A DNA stretch of 64,000 bases from Stutzerimonas zhaodongensis (lineage in GTDB: Bacteria; Pseudomonadota; Gammaproteobacteria; Pseudomonadales; Pseudomonadaceae): positions 1,441,852 to 1,505,851 of the forward strand of contig NZ_RFFM01000001.1 of the NCBI RefSeq assembly GCF_003696365.1. Reading direction: 5' to 3'. Numbering within the stretch: position 1 is the first letter of the stretch; each line of letters starts with the position of its first letter. Positions 1 through 8,964 of this stretch are shown in pieces. Position numbers and translations under genes: made by a program. The notes below the pieces were generated by a model that saw nothing but the letters and a program-made list of their open reading frames with translations, did not search any database and was not told the origin of the DNA.

Positions 1-1
1 G

Positions 2-517
2 CAGCCGGTGCCTCATGGCACCACCCAGGCCAACCTGCAGCGGCTCGATGCGCTACTGGCGCGCTATTGCTGCGCGCACCTGATCTTTCTCGGCGACTTT
101 CTCCACGCGCCGGAATCACAGACGCCTGCGGTCCTTGCTCAACTGGACGAATGGCGGGCATCACACCCGAGCCTGGCGGTCACCCTGATCCGCGGCAATC
201 ACGACCGGCGGGCAGGCGACCCTCCGGCCAGCCTGGAGATGAACGTAGTAGCAGAGCCCTTGCTGGTCGGTCCCTTTGCTCTGCAGCACGAACCCGACCC
301 GCACCCCACGCATCACGTCCTGGCCGGCCACCTCCATCCCGCGTATCGCCTGAGCGGGCGCGGTCGGCAAAGTCTGCGCTTGCCCTGCTTCTGCATCGGC
401 CAACGGCTCAGTCTGCTGCCAGCGTTCGGCAGCTTCACGGGAATGATGGAAGTGGACGCCGACCCGGGCCGGCGTCTGTTCGTGGTGGGGGATGGTTCGG
501 TATGGCGGGTGGGTTGA
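2..517 (+). CDS. pdeM: PdeM-like ligase-associated metallophosphoesterase, 5' end missing
   Basis: Calcineurin-like phosphoesterase fragment, open from the first base of the window. The visible part carries the GDFLHAPES metal-binding motif, the GNHDRR motif and the late GHLHPAYR motif, in the usual order. The family (about 210-220 aa) normally starts with a metal-binding DLHLGK motif followed by a PxGTT stretch. Here the first readable residues are Q-P-V-P-H-G-T-T, so roughly the first 45 residues lie outside the window. PdeM is usually encoded beside a DEAD/DEAH helicase and an ATP-dependent ligase, which would be upstream and cannot be checked. The family is known as a DNA-damage-related endonuclease/phosphoesterase; the exact role here is inferred. 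Confidence 0.8.
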   Translation, partial: QPVPHGTTQANLQRLDALLARYCCAHLIFLGDFLHAPESQTPAVLAQLDEWRASHPSLAVTLIRGNHDRRAGDPPASLEMNVVAEPLLVGPFALQHEPDPHPTHHVLAGHLHPAYRLSGRGRQSLRLPCFCIGQRLSLLPAFGSFTGMMEVDADPGRRLFVVGDGSVWRVG

Positions 518-524
518 GCGGTGA

Positions 525-758
525 TCAGGCCTGTGAGATCCCGGTCACGGTGATACCGAACCGCTCGGCCAGGCGGGTGGCCGGAGTTTCCTCTACATCC
601 GGGTCGTGTTCGTAGGCGTCCTCCTCGCCTGCATAATCCTGTTCGGCTTTCTGGGTGACCAACGCCACCGCCTCGTCTATATCCGGCTGACGATCGGACT
701 CGGTCCTGAGAATGGAAGTGTTGCCGTCTTTGCTGTACGCGATGATCCAAGTCGTCAT
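525..758 (-). CDS. Small acidic protein of unknown function (77 aa)
   Basis: I do not recognise this family. The 77-residue product is acidic and soluble, has no signal peptide or membrane segment, and has a central Asp/Glu-rich stretch (residues about 40-57). The ATG is preceded by a good AGGGGG ribosome site about 7 bases upstream, which supports a real gene. It ends a few bases from the convergent pdeM stop codon. Similar short acidic proteins are common in Pseudomonas genomes, but no function can be read from this one. Confidence 0.55.
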   Translation of the reverse strand: MTTWIIAYSKDGNTSILRTESDRQPDIDEAVALVTQKAEQDYAGEEDAYEHDPDVEETPATRLAERFGITVTGISQA

Positions 759-941
759 GCATGCCCCCTTCTATCTATTGCCTTCGGCGAATCGCTCGCC
801 GATCTGGGCGTCGCTATCTTTAGAGACTAGTCCGAAGTGTTCAGTTCTGCCGCTTGTGCTTGATCGGACGACCTGCCGAACGGTCTGAACAGGGCCATAG
901 CGGGTCGGTCTCTCGCTTGAGAGTGAACTGGAGATGAGGTC

Positions 942-2273
942 ATGATCAGATCACGCCTACAGTCTGCAGACATGTCCGACGACGACCTGGTCGAGCTGAT
1001 TCGCCAGCGGGCGGCCGCTCTGCCGCCTGTGGATGATCCGGAGTTCGCCGAACTCTTCGACCGCTTCGCAGATGCGCGCGTGGTGCTTATCGGCGAAGCC
1101 AGCCACGGCACGTCCGAGTTCTATCGCGCCCGGGCAGCCATTACCCGACGGCTGGTCGAGCGGCACGGCTTCAACATCATTGCGGTGGAGGCAGACTGGC
1201 CCGACGCTGCGAAGATCGATCGTTACACCCGCCACCAGGACCCATCAACCTGGATCGAGCGCGGCTTCAAGCGATTCCCGACATGGATGTGGCGCAATCA
1301 GGACGTCGCTGATTTCGCCGCCTGGCTGCGCATGCATAACGAATCGCTGACGCCCGAGCAACGAGTCGAATTCCGTGGGCTTGACGTCTACAGCCTTGGC
1401 AGTTCGATTCGGGAGGTGCTCGACTATCTCGACCGAGTCGATCCACTAGCCGCCAGCGCCGCGCGACGCCGCTACGGCTGCCTCAGCCCTTGGCACGAAG
1501 AACCCGCAACATATGGACGCAAGGTGATGCTGGGCGAGCCCTCCTGTGAGGATCAGGTCGTCGAGCAACTCCGCGTCTTGCTCGATCAGCAGCTCGACTA
1601 CCTGGATCGCGACGGCGGCAGTTTTTTCAACGCCGAACGCAACGCCCGCGTTGTGCTTGCAGCCGAACAGTACTACCGCACCATGTACCGTGGCTCGACG
1701 GAATCCTGGAATCTGCGCGACCGGCACATGTTCGACACCTTGCGTGCCCTGCTGGAACATCGGGGCGACGAGGCCAAGGCCGTCGTGTGGGCACACAACT
1801 CGCATATCGGCAATGCCGCTTCAACCTCCATGGGCTGGGGCGGCGAATTCAATATCGGCGAGCTGTGCCGTACCGCCTTCGGGCGAGACGCCGTGCTGAT
1901 CGGGATGGCCACCGACCGCGGGGAGGTAGCAGCTGCCGATGACTGGGACGAGCCGATGCAGGTCAAGCAGATTCGCCCGTCCCGTCCAGACAGTTGGGAG
2001 CAGCTGTTCCTGCGTGCCGGCATCCCGGCGTCGCTGACCTGCTGGCGCGACGACGAAGAGCTGCGCCTGGCATTGGCCCGACCACGCCTGGAGCGGGCCA
2101 TCGGCGTGATCTACCGGCCGACCACCGAGCGGCAGAGTCATTATTTCCAAGCCATACTCTCAGAGCAGTTCGATGCACTGATCTGGCTAGAACAGACCTC
2201 TGCAGTGACGCCTATCGGTCCGCAGCAGATCGACGACCAGATCGTTCCGGATACCTACCCGTTCGGAGAGTGA
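942..2273 (+). CDS. Erythromycin esterase family protein
   Basis: 443-aa member of the erythromycin esterase (Ere) superfamily. It has the IGEASHGTSEFY motif near residue 50, with the catalytic-type His, and later conserved stretches around VEADWPDA, YSLGSSIREV and VWAHNSHIGNA. The ATG at 942 has GGAG 8 bases upstream; a second Met ten codons later is possible. Most chromosomal members are not macrolide-resistance enzymes and their substrates are unknown, so a resistance role should not be assumed. It sits 3 bases upstream of a phosphoribosyltransferase gene. That pairing recurs in proteobacteria and suggests one transcript and a joint function. Confidence 0.85.
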   Translation: MIRSRLQSADMSDDDLVELIRQRAAALPPVDDPEFAELFDRFADARVVLIGEASHGTSEFYRARAAITRRLVERHGFNIIAVEADWPDAAKIDRYTRHQDPSTWIERGFKRFPTWMWRNQDVADFAAWLRMHNESLTPEQRVEFRGLDVYSLGSSIREVLDYLDRVDPLAASAARRRYGCLSPWHEEPATYGRKVMLGEPSCEDQVVEQLRVLLDQQLDYLDRDGGSFFNAERNARVVLAAEQYYRTMYRGSTESWNLRDRHMFDTLRALLEHRGDEAKAVVWAHNSHIGNAASTSMGWGGEFNIGELCRTAFGRDAVLIGMATDRGEVAAADDWDEPMQVKQIRPSRPDSWEQLFLRAGIPASLTCWRDDEELRLALARPRLERAIGVIYRPTTERQSHYFQAILSEQFDALIWLEQTSAVTPIGPQQIDDQIVPDTYPFGE

Positions 2274-2276
2274 GCC

Positions 2277-2954
2277 ATGCGCGCGTTCCTGCCCGAGACC
2301 AACCTGTTTCGCGACCGCAGCCACGCCGGCCAGGAGCTGGCCGAGGCGCTGCAACACCTGAAGAATTCGGATCCGCTGGTGCTGGCATTGCCGCGTGGCG
2401 GTGTACCGGTGGCCTTCGAAGTATCGAGGGCGCTCAGCGCTCCGCTCGACCTGGTTCTGGTCCGCAAGATTGGCGCGCCGGGCAATGAAGAACTGGCGCT
2501 GGGCGCGGTGATCGATGGCGCCGAGCCGAAGTGGGTGATCAATCAGGAGCTGTTCAACCAGATTTCACCCCCGCCGAACTGGTTCGAGGAGGAAATGCAG
2601 CGGCAACTGAGCGAGCTGGAGCGCCGTCGCCAGCGCTATTGCGGTCAAAGACCAGCGCCGGTCCTAAGTGGCCGTTGCGTCATCCTGATCGACGACGGCG
2701 TGGCAACGGGAGCAACTGTCAGAGCGGCGCTCAAAGGACTGAAGCAGTCGAATCCAAGCAGAATCGTGCTCGCAGTGCCGGTCGGCCCTGGCGCAGAAAT
2801 GGAAATGCTTAGAGCAGAGGTCGACGAACTGGTGTGCCTGGCGATGCCTGACCCCTTTATCGGGGTGGGGTGCCACTACGGCGACTTCGATCAAACCAGC
2901 GACGAGCAGGTGATCGACCTGCTCGCACGGGCTTCGACGGCATCACCTGAGTAA
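2277..2954 (+). CDS. Phosphoribosyltransferase family protein
   Basis: 225-aa type I phosphoribosyltransferase fold. The PRPP-binding loop is clear (VILIDDGVATGATVRAAL, residues about 136-153). The N-terminal LALPRGGVPVAFEVS and VRKIGAPGNEELALGAV stretches are typical of the stand-alone PRTases often annotated next to erythromycin-esterase-like proteins or dienelactone hydrolases. The start ATG lies 3 bases after the upstream stop, with GGAGAG overlapping it, so the two genes are probably translationally coupled. The substrate base is unknown; a salvage enzyme cannot be named from the sequence. Confidence 0.85.
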   Translation: MRAFLPETNLFRDRSHAGQELAEALQHLKNSDPLVLALPRGGVPVAFEVSRALSAPLDLVLVRKIGAPGNEELALGAVIDGAEPKWVINQELFNQISPPPNWFEEEMQRQLSELERRRQRYCGQRPAPVLSGRCVILIDDGVATGATVRAALKGLKQSNPSRIVLAVPVGPGAEMEMLRAEVDELVCLAMPDPFIGVGCHYGDFDQTSDEQVIDLLARASTASPE

Positions 2955-2960
2955 CGCGAA

Positions 2961-3110
2961 TCAGGCAACCGGGGCTGGCGGCGGCTGATCGGGGAGGGTC
3001 GGCTCACCGGGCTCGCTGGGCAAATCCGGTACGCCAGGCTCTTCGGGGTCTCCCGGTACGCCTTGGGCTTGGTAGCTGAGCGTCTCGTCCAAATAAGATG
3101 TGGTTTCCAT
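2961..3110 (-). CDS. 49-aa proline-rich mini-protein
   Basis: Short gene with a perfect AGGAGG ribosome site about 6 bases before the ATG at 3110. The product starts METTSYLDETLSYQAQ, followed by PG(V/D)P, EEPGVPD, SEPGEP and DQPPPAPVA, so 13 of 49 residues are proline, spaced with Asp/Glu. It contains no signal peptide or hydrophobic segment. It ends 4 bases from the convergent PRTase stop. I do not know a function. The strong ribosome site and biased composition argue for a translated, intrinsically disordered peptide. Confidence 0.6.
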   Translation of the reverse strand: METTSYLDETLSYQAQGVPGDPEEPGVPDLPSEPGEPTLPDQPPPAPVA

Positions 3111-3225
3111 ATCGCGTCCTCCTGCTGTTACCGATTAGCCCGGATGGGCTATAGCAGTAGAGGCTGTCTGGCCGGCATAAATCCGTCCTTCCGTCGGCCG
3201 TTGCCGATATCCATCAAACCCTATC

Positions 3226-3295
3226 GTAGGAGCCAGCTTGCTGGCGATCCAGCAACCACGCGGGTCATCCCGAACCGCGAGCAAGCTCCTCCTAC
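3226..3295. repeat. Inverted REP pair (REPIN-like)
   Basis: Two REP sequences face each other. GTAGGAGCCAGCTTGCTGGC at 3226-3245 reads on the plus strand. A variant, GTAGGAGGAGCTTGCTCGCG, reads on the minus strand at 3276-3295. Each has its own small palindrome, and the pair could form a long hairpin. The same REP type recurs at 16581, 16724 and 24180. Confidence 0.7.
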
Positions 3296-3330
3296 ACTTC
3301 GACGTTGATGGCCGATTTCAGGCAGGCTCG

Positions 3331-3870
3331 TTACCACATCAGATCATCAGGGATCTGGTAAGCCGCGTACGGATCATCCGCATCCGGCGCTTCGGTCTGT
3401 GTATTGAGTTGCACGATGCGGCGCGGGTCGCGTTCCTGAATCTTCAGCGCTGCCTCACGCGGTATGACTTCATAGCCACCACCGTGTCGAACGATGGCCA
3501 GCGAGCCGCTGGACAGCTTGTCACGCATCAGCTTGTTCACCGACAGGCGCTTGACCTTCTTGTCGTCGACGAAGTTGTAGTAGTCCTCGGTGGTCAGCTT
3601 GGGCAGGCGACTGCCTTCGATCAATTGTTTGATCTGGGCCGTCCGCGCCTTCTGCTCAGCCTTTTGCTGCTGCTGACGGTTGAGTGCCTGATCGCGAGCC
3701 AGCTTTTCAGCCTGCGCTTTGAGTGCCGCTTCGCGCTGCGAGTCGTCTTTTTCGATCTGGCCTTTCTTCACCAGACGCTGCTGTTTCTGCTGCTGCTTGC
3801 CGGCCTGCTTGGCCTGTTTCTCATTGACCAGCCCGGCTTTGAGCAGCTGATCGCGAAGGGAAAGACTCAT
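3331..3870 (-). CDS. DUF2058 family nucleoid/RNA-associated protein (YaiL-like)
   Basis: 179-aa protein of the DUF2058 (YaiL) family. It begins MSLSLRDQLLKAGLV, the family's usual N terminus. A long Lys/Gln/Ala-rich, probably coiled-coil segment follows (residues about 18-85), then a compact C-terminal domain with YYNFVDDKKVKRL and the GGYEVIP motif. The family is described as a nucleoprotein/polynucleotide-associated enzyme domain, but its biochemical role is not settled. It is a normal neighbour of mazG and relA in pseudomonads. Its length matches the family. Confidence 0.85.
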   Translation of the reverse strand: MSLSLRDQLLKAGLVNEKQAKQAGKQQQKQQRLVKKGQIEKDDSQREAALKAQAEKLARDQALNRQQQQKAEQKARTAQIKQLIEGSRLPKLTTEDYYNFVDDKKVKRLSVNKLMRDKLSSGSLAIVRHGGGYEVIPREAALKIQERDPRRIVQLNTQTEAPDADDPYAAYQIPDDLMW

Positions 3871-3945
3871 GTGTCGGCTCGTCTCGTCGTGAATTCAAAT
3901 TAGACGTTGGGCGGATCTCGCGTACCGATCCGCCGGCAGCATTGT

Positions 3946-3975
3946 GGTGGATATGAAAATCGACATCCACCCTAC
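3946..3975. repeat. GGTGGAT-type dispersed palindrome, copy 1
   Basis: GGTGGATATGAAAATCGACATCCACC is an imperfect inverted repeat followed by CTAC. It is the same family as copies near 4862, 4905, 29285 and 35906 and lies between DUF2058 and mazG. Confidence 0.55.
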
Positions 3976-3991
3976 TCGTTCACCAGCGCGG

Positions 3992-4822
3992 TTAACCGCA
4001 GGAAGGCGCCCGTTCGGCTTTCTTGGCCTCGCCCCAAAGCGCGTCGAGGGTTTCAAGGTCGCAATTCTCGATGGGTCGGCCGCTTTCCCGCAAGGCTTGC
4101 TCGATGAAGCGAAAGCGCCGCTCGAACTTGCGGTTGGCCACGCGCAGCGCATTCTCTGGGTCGACTTTCAAATGCCGCGCCAGATTCACCGCAACGAACA
4201 GCAGGTCGCCCACCTCCTCGGCTATGGCCTCGGGGTCGTTTTCGCTCATGGCTTCGAGCACTTCATCGAGCTCTTCGCGCACCTTGTCCACCACCGGGAG
4301 AGCATCAGGCCAGTCGAAGCCGACCTGCGCGGTACGCTTCTGCAATTTGGCCGCGCGACTCAAGGCCGGCAGTGCGCTCGGCACATCGTCGAGCAAGGAA
4401 AGCTGCGTCGGCGTCGCGGAGCGCTCCGCCCGTTCCTCGGCCTTTATTTCCTCCCAGCGCTGCTTGATCGCCGCCTCATCCAGACGCGGCAACTCGGGAG
4501 AGCCGTAAAGATCGCCGTCAGGGAATACATGAGGGTGTCGGCGCAACAGCTTGCGGGTAATACCGTCGACTACTGCATCGAACTCGAACCGCCCTTCTTC
4601 CTTCGCCAATTGGCTGTAATAAACGACCTGAAACAGCAGATCGCCCAGTTCACCAGGCAAATGATCGAAATCGCCGCTTTCGATGGCATCCGCCACCTCA
4701 TACGCTTCTTCCAGCGTATGCGGGACGATGCTGGCGTAGTCCTGCTGCAGATCCCACGGGCAGCCATGCTTGGGATCACGCAGCCGGGCCATCAGGTGCA
4801 GCAGGTCATTGAGCTGGTACAT
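3992..4822 (-). CDS. mazG: MazG nucleoside triphosphate pyrophosphohydrolase
   Basis: 276-aa MazG with two all-alpha NTP-PPase domains. The first has LRDPKHGCPWDLQQ and EEAYEVADAI (EExxE metal site, residues about 35-45). The second has KVREELDEVLEAM and EEVGDLLFVAVNLARHL in the C-terminal half. MazG hydrolyses dNTPs and NTPs to monophosphates and, in E. coli, lowers ppGpp after starvation. Its position next to relA matches that functional link. Length and start (MYQLNDLLHLMARLRDP) fit the family. It is transcribed in the same direction as relA, but a 400-base gap with repeats separates them. Confidence 0.95.
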   Translation of the reverse strand: MYQLNDLLHLMARLRDPKHGCPWDLQQDYASIVPHTLEEAYEVADAIESGDFDHLPGELGDLLFQVVYYSQLAKEEGRFEFDAVVDGITRKLLRRHPHVFPDGDLYGSPELPRLDEAAIKQRWEEIKAEERAERSATPTQLSLLDDVPSALPALSRAAKLQKRTAQVGFDWPDALPVVDKVREELDEVLEAMSENDPEAIAEEVGDLLFVAVNLARHLKVDPENALRVANRKFERRFRFIEQALRESGRPIENCDLETLDALWGEAKKAERAPSCG

Positions 4823-4861
4823 GGAATTCCTCGTTCAAAACCTGAGATTGCAGCTGAGGTT

Positions 4862-5063
4862 GTAGGGTGGATGACGCCTCGCCCATCCGCAGCAGCGCCA
4901 TCATGGTGGATGTAAAAAGCGACATCCACCCTACGGTGCGCAATAGGTGTCTCGATAAACGCTTTCAAATCGACACTGGAGCAGACGTAGGATGGGTTGA
5001 GCTTGCGACACCCATCGGTGAGGCCCAGATTGATGGGAATCGCTTTGCTCAACGCCATCCTAC
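4862..5063. repeat. Cluster of GGGTGGA-type repeats between mazG and relA
   Basis: The 406-base mazG-relA gap holds no supportable gene. It contains three related repeat units: GTAGGGTGGATGACGCC at 4862, an inverted repeat GGTGGATG...CATCCACCCTAC at 4905-4934, and GTAGGATGGGTTGAGC at 4987 whose inverted partner CCATCCTAC ends at 5063. The units resemble the dispersed repeats elsewhere in the window. Confidence 0.55.
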
Positions 5064-5228
5064 GGCTACGGTCGACCGCGCCTGAGGGCGAGCGCCTGGC
5101 CCCGAGCGTCGCGAGCGAAGAGCTGGCTAGGCGAGGGCCTACTGAAAAAGCGGAGTTGGCTGTTGCCAATGAGCATTTTTCGGTAGGCACTCAACAACGC
5201 CAGATCCAGCGCAGCAGCTCGGAGCAGG

Positions 5229-7475
5229 TCAGGTGGTTCTCTGGCGCTTCGCCTCGATGATATTGGGCAACTGCGAAATCCGACTGAGCAGCCTACCCAG
5301 CGCGCCCAGCCCCGGGATCTCGATGGTCAGCGTCATCTGGGCCGTACTGTCTTCCTTGTTCGATCGCGTATTCACGGCCAGCACGTTGATCCGCTCGTTG
5401 AGCAGGATCTGCGAGACGTCACGCAGCAGTCCGGAACGGTCGTAGGCACGGATGACGATATCGGCCGGATAGGTCTTCTCCGGTATCGGGCCCCAGCTCA
5501 CCTGAATGATCCGCTCCGGCTCACGACCAGCCAGCTGCAGCACCGAGCCGCAATCCTGGCGGTGGATACTGACGCCACGGCCGAGGGTGATGTAACCGAC
5601 GATGGGGTCGCCTGGCAGCGGCTGACAGCAGCCGGCCATCTGGGTGAGCAGGTTGCCGACACCCTGAATCTGTACGTCGCCTCGCTTGCCCGGTTTGGTG
5701 CTGGTGGGCCGGCGGGGGATGAGTTCGAGCTGGTCGGCTGAATGGCTGTCCGGCTCCACCAGCTGCTGAGCATGGTTGACCAGCTGGGACAGCCGCAGGT
5801 CACCGGCACCCAGGGCGGCGAACATGTCCTCGGCAGTCTTCAGATTGGCTTTTTCCGCCAGCTTGTCGAAGTCCACTGGTGGCAGATCGAGCCGGCCCAG
5901 TTCACGCTCAAGCAGCGCCTTGCCCGCCGCCACGTTCTGATCACGCGCCTGGAGCTTGAACCAGTGGACGATCTTCGCCCGTGAGCGCGAGGTGGTGATG
6001 TAGCCGAGGTTGGGGTTCAGCCAGTCGCGGCTTGGCGAGCCGTGCTTGCTGGTGATGATTTCGACCTGCTCGCCGGTCTGCAGACTGTAATTGAGCGGTA
6101 CGATGCGCCCGTTGATCTTGGCGCCCCGGCAGTTGTGGCCGATCTCGGTATGCACGCGGTAGGCGAAGTCCAGCGGCGTCGCGCCCTTTGGCAAGTCGAT
6201 GGCGTGCCCATCCGGCGTGAAGACGTAGACGCGATCAGGCTCGATATCGACGCGCAGCTGATCGGCCAGCCCGCCGATGTCGCCCAGTTCCTCGTGCCAT
6301 TCGAGCACCTGACGCAGCCAGGCGATCTTCTCTTCGTAGTGGTTGGAGCCGGAATTGACGTCCGTACCTTTGTAACGCCAGTGGGCACAAACGCCGAGCT
6401 CGGCCTCTTCGTGCATGGCCTGGGTGCGGATCTGAACTTCCAGCACCTTGCCCTCCGGGCCGAGCACTGCGGTATGCAGCGAGCGATAGCCGTTTTCCTT
6501 GGGGTTGGCGATGTAATCGTCGAATTCCTTGGGAATGTGGCGCCACAGGGTATGAACGATGCCGAGCGCGGTGTAGCAGTCGCGCACTTCAGGAACCAGC
6601 ACGCGAACAGCGCGAACGTCGTAGATCTGACTGAACTGCAGGCCCTTCTTCTGCATTTTCCGCCAGATGGAGTAGATGTGCTTGGCGCGGCCGTCGATGT
6701 CCGGGTGGATGCCGGTCGCGGTCAGTTCGTCCTTGAGTTGCTGGACGACGTTCTGAATGTATTGCTCACGATCCAGCCGACGTTCGTGCAGCAGCTGGGC
6801 GATCTGCTTGTACTGTTCGGGCTCGAGGTAGCGAAAGGAAAGGTCTTCGAGCTCCCACTTGATATGGCCGATGCCCAGGCGATGGGCCAGCGGCGCGTAG
6901 ATATCGAAGACTTCGCGGGCGACGCGGTGACGCTTGTCGTCGTCAGCATTCTTCACCGCACGGATCGCGCAAGTGCGCTCAGCCAGTTTGATCAGCGCGA
7001 CGCGTACGTCATCGACCATGGCGACGAGCATCTTGCGCAGGTTTTCCACCTGAGTCTGGGTTCCCAGCACCAGGGACTCGCGCGAGTTGAGGCTGGCACT
7101 GATGGCGGCCATGCGCAGCACGCCTTCGATCAGCTTCGCCACAACGGGCCCAAACTGCTGCTGCACGTCTGCCAGTTTGATCTTGCCTTCGCGAACGCCG
7201 CGGTAGATCACGGCCGCGACCAGGCTGTCCTGATCGAGCTTGAGGTCGGCGAGTATCTCGGCGATCTCGAGCCCGGTCTGGTAACTGGAGGTGCCTTCGC
7301 TCCACAGGTTCTGTGCCGCATTGGCCTGCTGTTCAGCCGTTCGGGCGAACTCGCAGGCCTGTTTGAGTGCGTCGCGGTCGAGTGCCGGGTCCATCCCCAG
7401 CACATGATCGAGCCAGCCATCGAGGTTGATGCTGCCGTCAGTATTGATCGGCTGAAGCGCTCTGACCTGGACCAT
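5229..7475 (-). CDS. relA: GTP pyrophosphokinase RelA
   Basis: 748-aa long RSH protein, ppGpp synthetase. The N-terminal HD-type domain lacks the His-Asp pair needed for hydrolysis (VIYRGVREGKIKL at the expected place), as in RelA rather than SpoT. The synthetase domain follows (RVLVPEVRDCYTALG, then KEFDDYIANPKENGYRSLHT). Next come the TGS domain (VYVFTPDGHAIDLPKG), the zinc-finger/helical region with CCQPLPGD, and a C-terminal ACT domain (VIRAYDRSGLLRDVS). It acts on stalled ribosomes, making (p)ppGpp from ATP and GTP/GDP. The gene lies upstream of mazG and downstream of rlmD, all on the minus strand, the usual Pseudomonas order. Confidence 0.97.
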   Translation of the reverse strand: MVQVRALQPINTDGSINLDGWLDHVLGMDPALDRDALKQACEFARTAEQQANAAQNLWSEGTSSYQTGLEIAEILADLKLDQDSLVAAVIYRGVREGKIKLADVQQQFGPVVAKLIEGVLRMAAISASLNSRESLVLGTQTQVENLRKMLVAMVDDVRVALIKLAERTCAIRAVKNADDDKRHRVAREVFDIYAPLAHRLGIGHIKWELEDLSFRYLEPEQYKQIAQLLHERRLDREQYIQNVVQQLKDELTATGIHPDIDGRAKHIYSIWRKMQKKGLQFSQIYDVRAVRVLVPEVRDCYTALGIVHTLWRHIPKEFDDYIANPKENGYRSLHTAVLGPEGKVLEVQIRTQAMHEEAELGVCAHWRYKGTDVNSGSNHYEEKIAWLRQVLEWHEELGDIGGLADQLRVDIEPDRVYVFTPDGHAIDLPKGATPLDFAYRVHTEIGHNCRGAKINGRIVPLNYSLQTGEQVEIITSKHGSPSRDWLNPNLGYITTSRSRAKIVHWFKLQARDQNVAAGKALLERELGRLDLPPVDFDKLAEKANLKTAEDMFAALGAGDLRLSQLVNHAQQLVEPDSHSADQLELIPRRPTSTKPGKRGDVQIQGVGNLLTQMAGCCQPLPGDPIVGYITLGRGVSIHRQDCGSVLQLAGREPERIIQVSWGPIPEKTYPADIVIRAYDRSGLLRDVSQILLNERINVLAVNTRSNKEDSTAQMTLTIEIPGLGALGRLLSRISQLPNIIEAKRQRTT

Positions 7476-7575
7476 CTATCTACCTTCCCTCTGCACATCG
7501 TCTGTGCCAAAAACGCCGGCTTTCTGGGAGCCGGTCGATTGAACCGCAGGCCGATCGCCTGCAAAAAATTTTGCG

Positions 7576-8931
7576 CTACGCGGGTCGCTCGAAGAGTGCC
7601 ATGGCCTCCACGTGCGCCGTTTGCGGAAACATATCCAGCACCCCTGCCCGCTTGAGCTGGTAACCCTGGCCGATCAACTCCACTGCATCCCGAGCCAAGG
7701 TGGCAGGATTGCATGAAACATAGACCACGCGCCGTGCTCCTAAAGTCGCCATCTGCCTGACTATTTCCAACGCACCATCGCGCGGAGGATCGAGCAGTAC
7801 GGCGTGAAAGCCAGCGGCGGCCCAGTGCGCCTCGATAAGCGGCTTCGACAGATCCGCCTGATAAAAGTGCGCAGTATCCAGACCGTTACGCTCCGCATTG
7901 GTGCGGGCTCGCTCGACCATCTCGGCAACGCCCTCGATTGCAACAACCTGTGCACCCATCCGGGCCATTGGCAGGGAGAAGTTGCCCAGCCCGCAGAACA
8001 GATCAAGCACGCGCTCACCAGCTTGCGGCGCCAACCATTCCACTGCCTGTGCGACCATCGCCTCATTTACCGGGGCATTGACCTGGACGAAGTCGCCGGG
8101 ACGCCAAGCCAGCTCCAGATCCCAGGCTGGCAGCCGGTAGCCCAACGCATACGCTGGGTCCAATGGCTGAGGAGTACCCTCGCCCTGCAACCAGAGCTGC
8201 ACGCCCTGCTCCTGCGCGAAAGCTGTCAGGCGGTCAAGGTCCGTTGCGGCCAGCGCAGCGGTATGTCTCACCAGCACCGCTTCGGCCGTACCGCTGAACA
8301 ATTCCAGATGCCCAATGGCCTGCGGCTTTTCCAATGCATGCAGCACACCCAGCAATGCCGGCAGCATCGTCTGCAAGGGCTGTACCAGCACGGGGCATTC
8401 CTGAATGGCGACGATGTCCTGGCTGGCACTGGCACGAAAGCCGACATCCAGCCGCCGGGTCTTGTGATCCCAGCGAATCGCCAGCCGCGCTCGACGGCGA
8501 TAGCCGAACTCCGGACCGCTGAGCGGCGCGGCCCATTGCTGCGGTTCGATGGCGGCAACCCGAGAAAGCTGCTCGGCCAAGCTGCGTTGTTTCAAGTCCA
8601 GTTGGTGCGCCGCGCTCAGATGCTGGAGATTGCACCCCCCGCAGACGCGCGCGTGCTGGCAGGGCTCGGGGCGTCGCAGTGCACTTTCGCTAAACACCCG
8701 CTCGGTGCGGGCTTCGACGATCTGGCTGCGGGCGCTCAAGACACGCGCTTCGACTTCCTCTTCGGGTAGCGCCCCTTCGACGAACCAGGTGCGGTTGTCG
8801 AGAAAGGCAATACCACGGCCGTCATTGGCCAGACGCTGGATACTCAGCCGTTGTTTTTTGCCGGCCGGGATCTGGGTCTTCTTTTCGCCACCGCTGGGCT
8901 GGAAGCGAAGGCCGCCGCTGCGCTTGGCCAT
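7576..8931 (-). CDS. rlmD: 23S rRNA (uracil-1939-C5)-methyltransferase RlmD
   Basis: 451-aa RlmD (RumA). It has an N-terminal TRAM domain (residues about 25-82), then the [4Fe-4S] cysteines (C91, C97, C100 in [10 protein letters not shown], plus a later CPVL cysteine). The SAM-binding motif is [13 protein letters not shown], and the catalytic site has DPPRDGA and VSCNP (Cys407). It methylates U1939 of 23S rRNA. It starts with a Lys-rich segment (MAKRSGG) as in other pseudomonads. Its neighbours relA and cysM are on the same strand with short gaps, so one long transcript is plausible. Confidence 0.95.
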   Translation of the reverse strand: MAKRSGGLRFQPSGGEKKTQIPAGKKQRLSIQRLANDGRGIAFLDNRTWFVEGALPEEEVEARVLSARSQIVEARTERVFSESALRRPEPCQHARVCGGCNLQHLSAAHQLDLKQRSLAEQLSRVAAIEPQQWAAPLSGPEFGYRRRARLAIRWDHKTRRLDVGFRASASQDIVAIQECPVLVQPLQTMLPALLGVLHALEKPQAIGHLELFSGTAEAVLVRHTAALAATDLDRLTAFAQEQGVQLWLQGEGTPQPLDPAYALGYRLPAWDLELAWRPGDFVQVNAPVNEAMVAQAVEWLAPQAGERVLDLFCGLGNFSLPMARMGAQVVAIEGVAEMVERARTNAERNGLDTAHFYQADLSKPLIEAHWAAAGFHAVLLDPPRDGALEIVRQMATLGARRVVYVSCNPATLARDAVELIGQGYQLKRAGVLDMFPQTAHVEAMALFERPA

Positions 8932-8964
8932 CAGAGAATTCCGCCAGGCGTGATCACGAGGCGA

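Noticed and set aside
942..2273. Macrolide resistance gene
   Set aside because: Although in the Ere family, most chromosomal homologues do not confer resistance; nothing in the context (no resistance island) supports it.
6042..7655. 537-codon frame antisense to relA
   Set aside because: Reverse-strand shadow of a conserved RelA gene with no recognisable domain.
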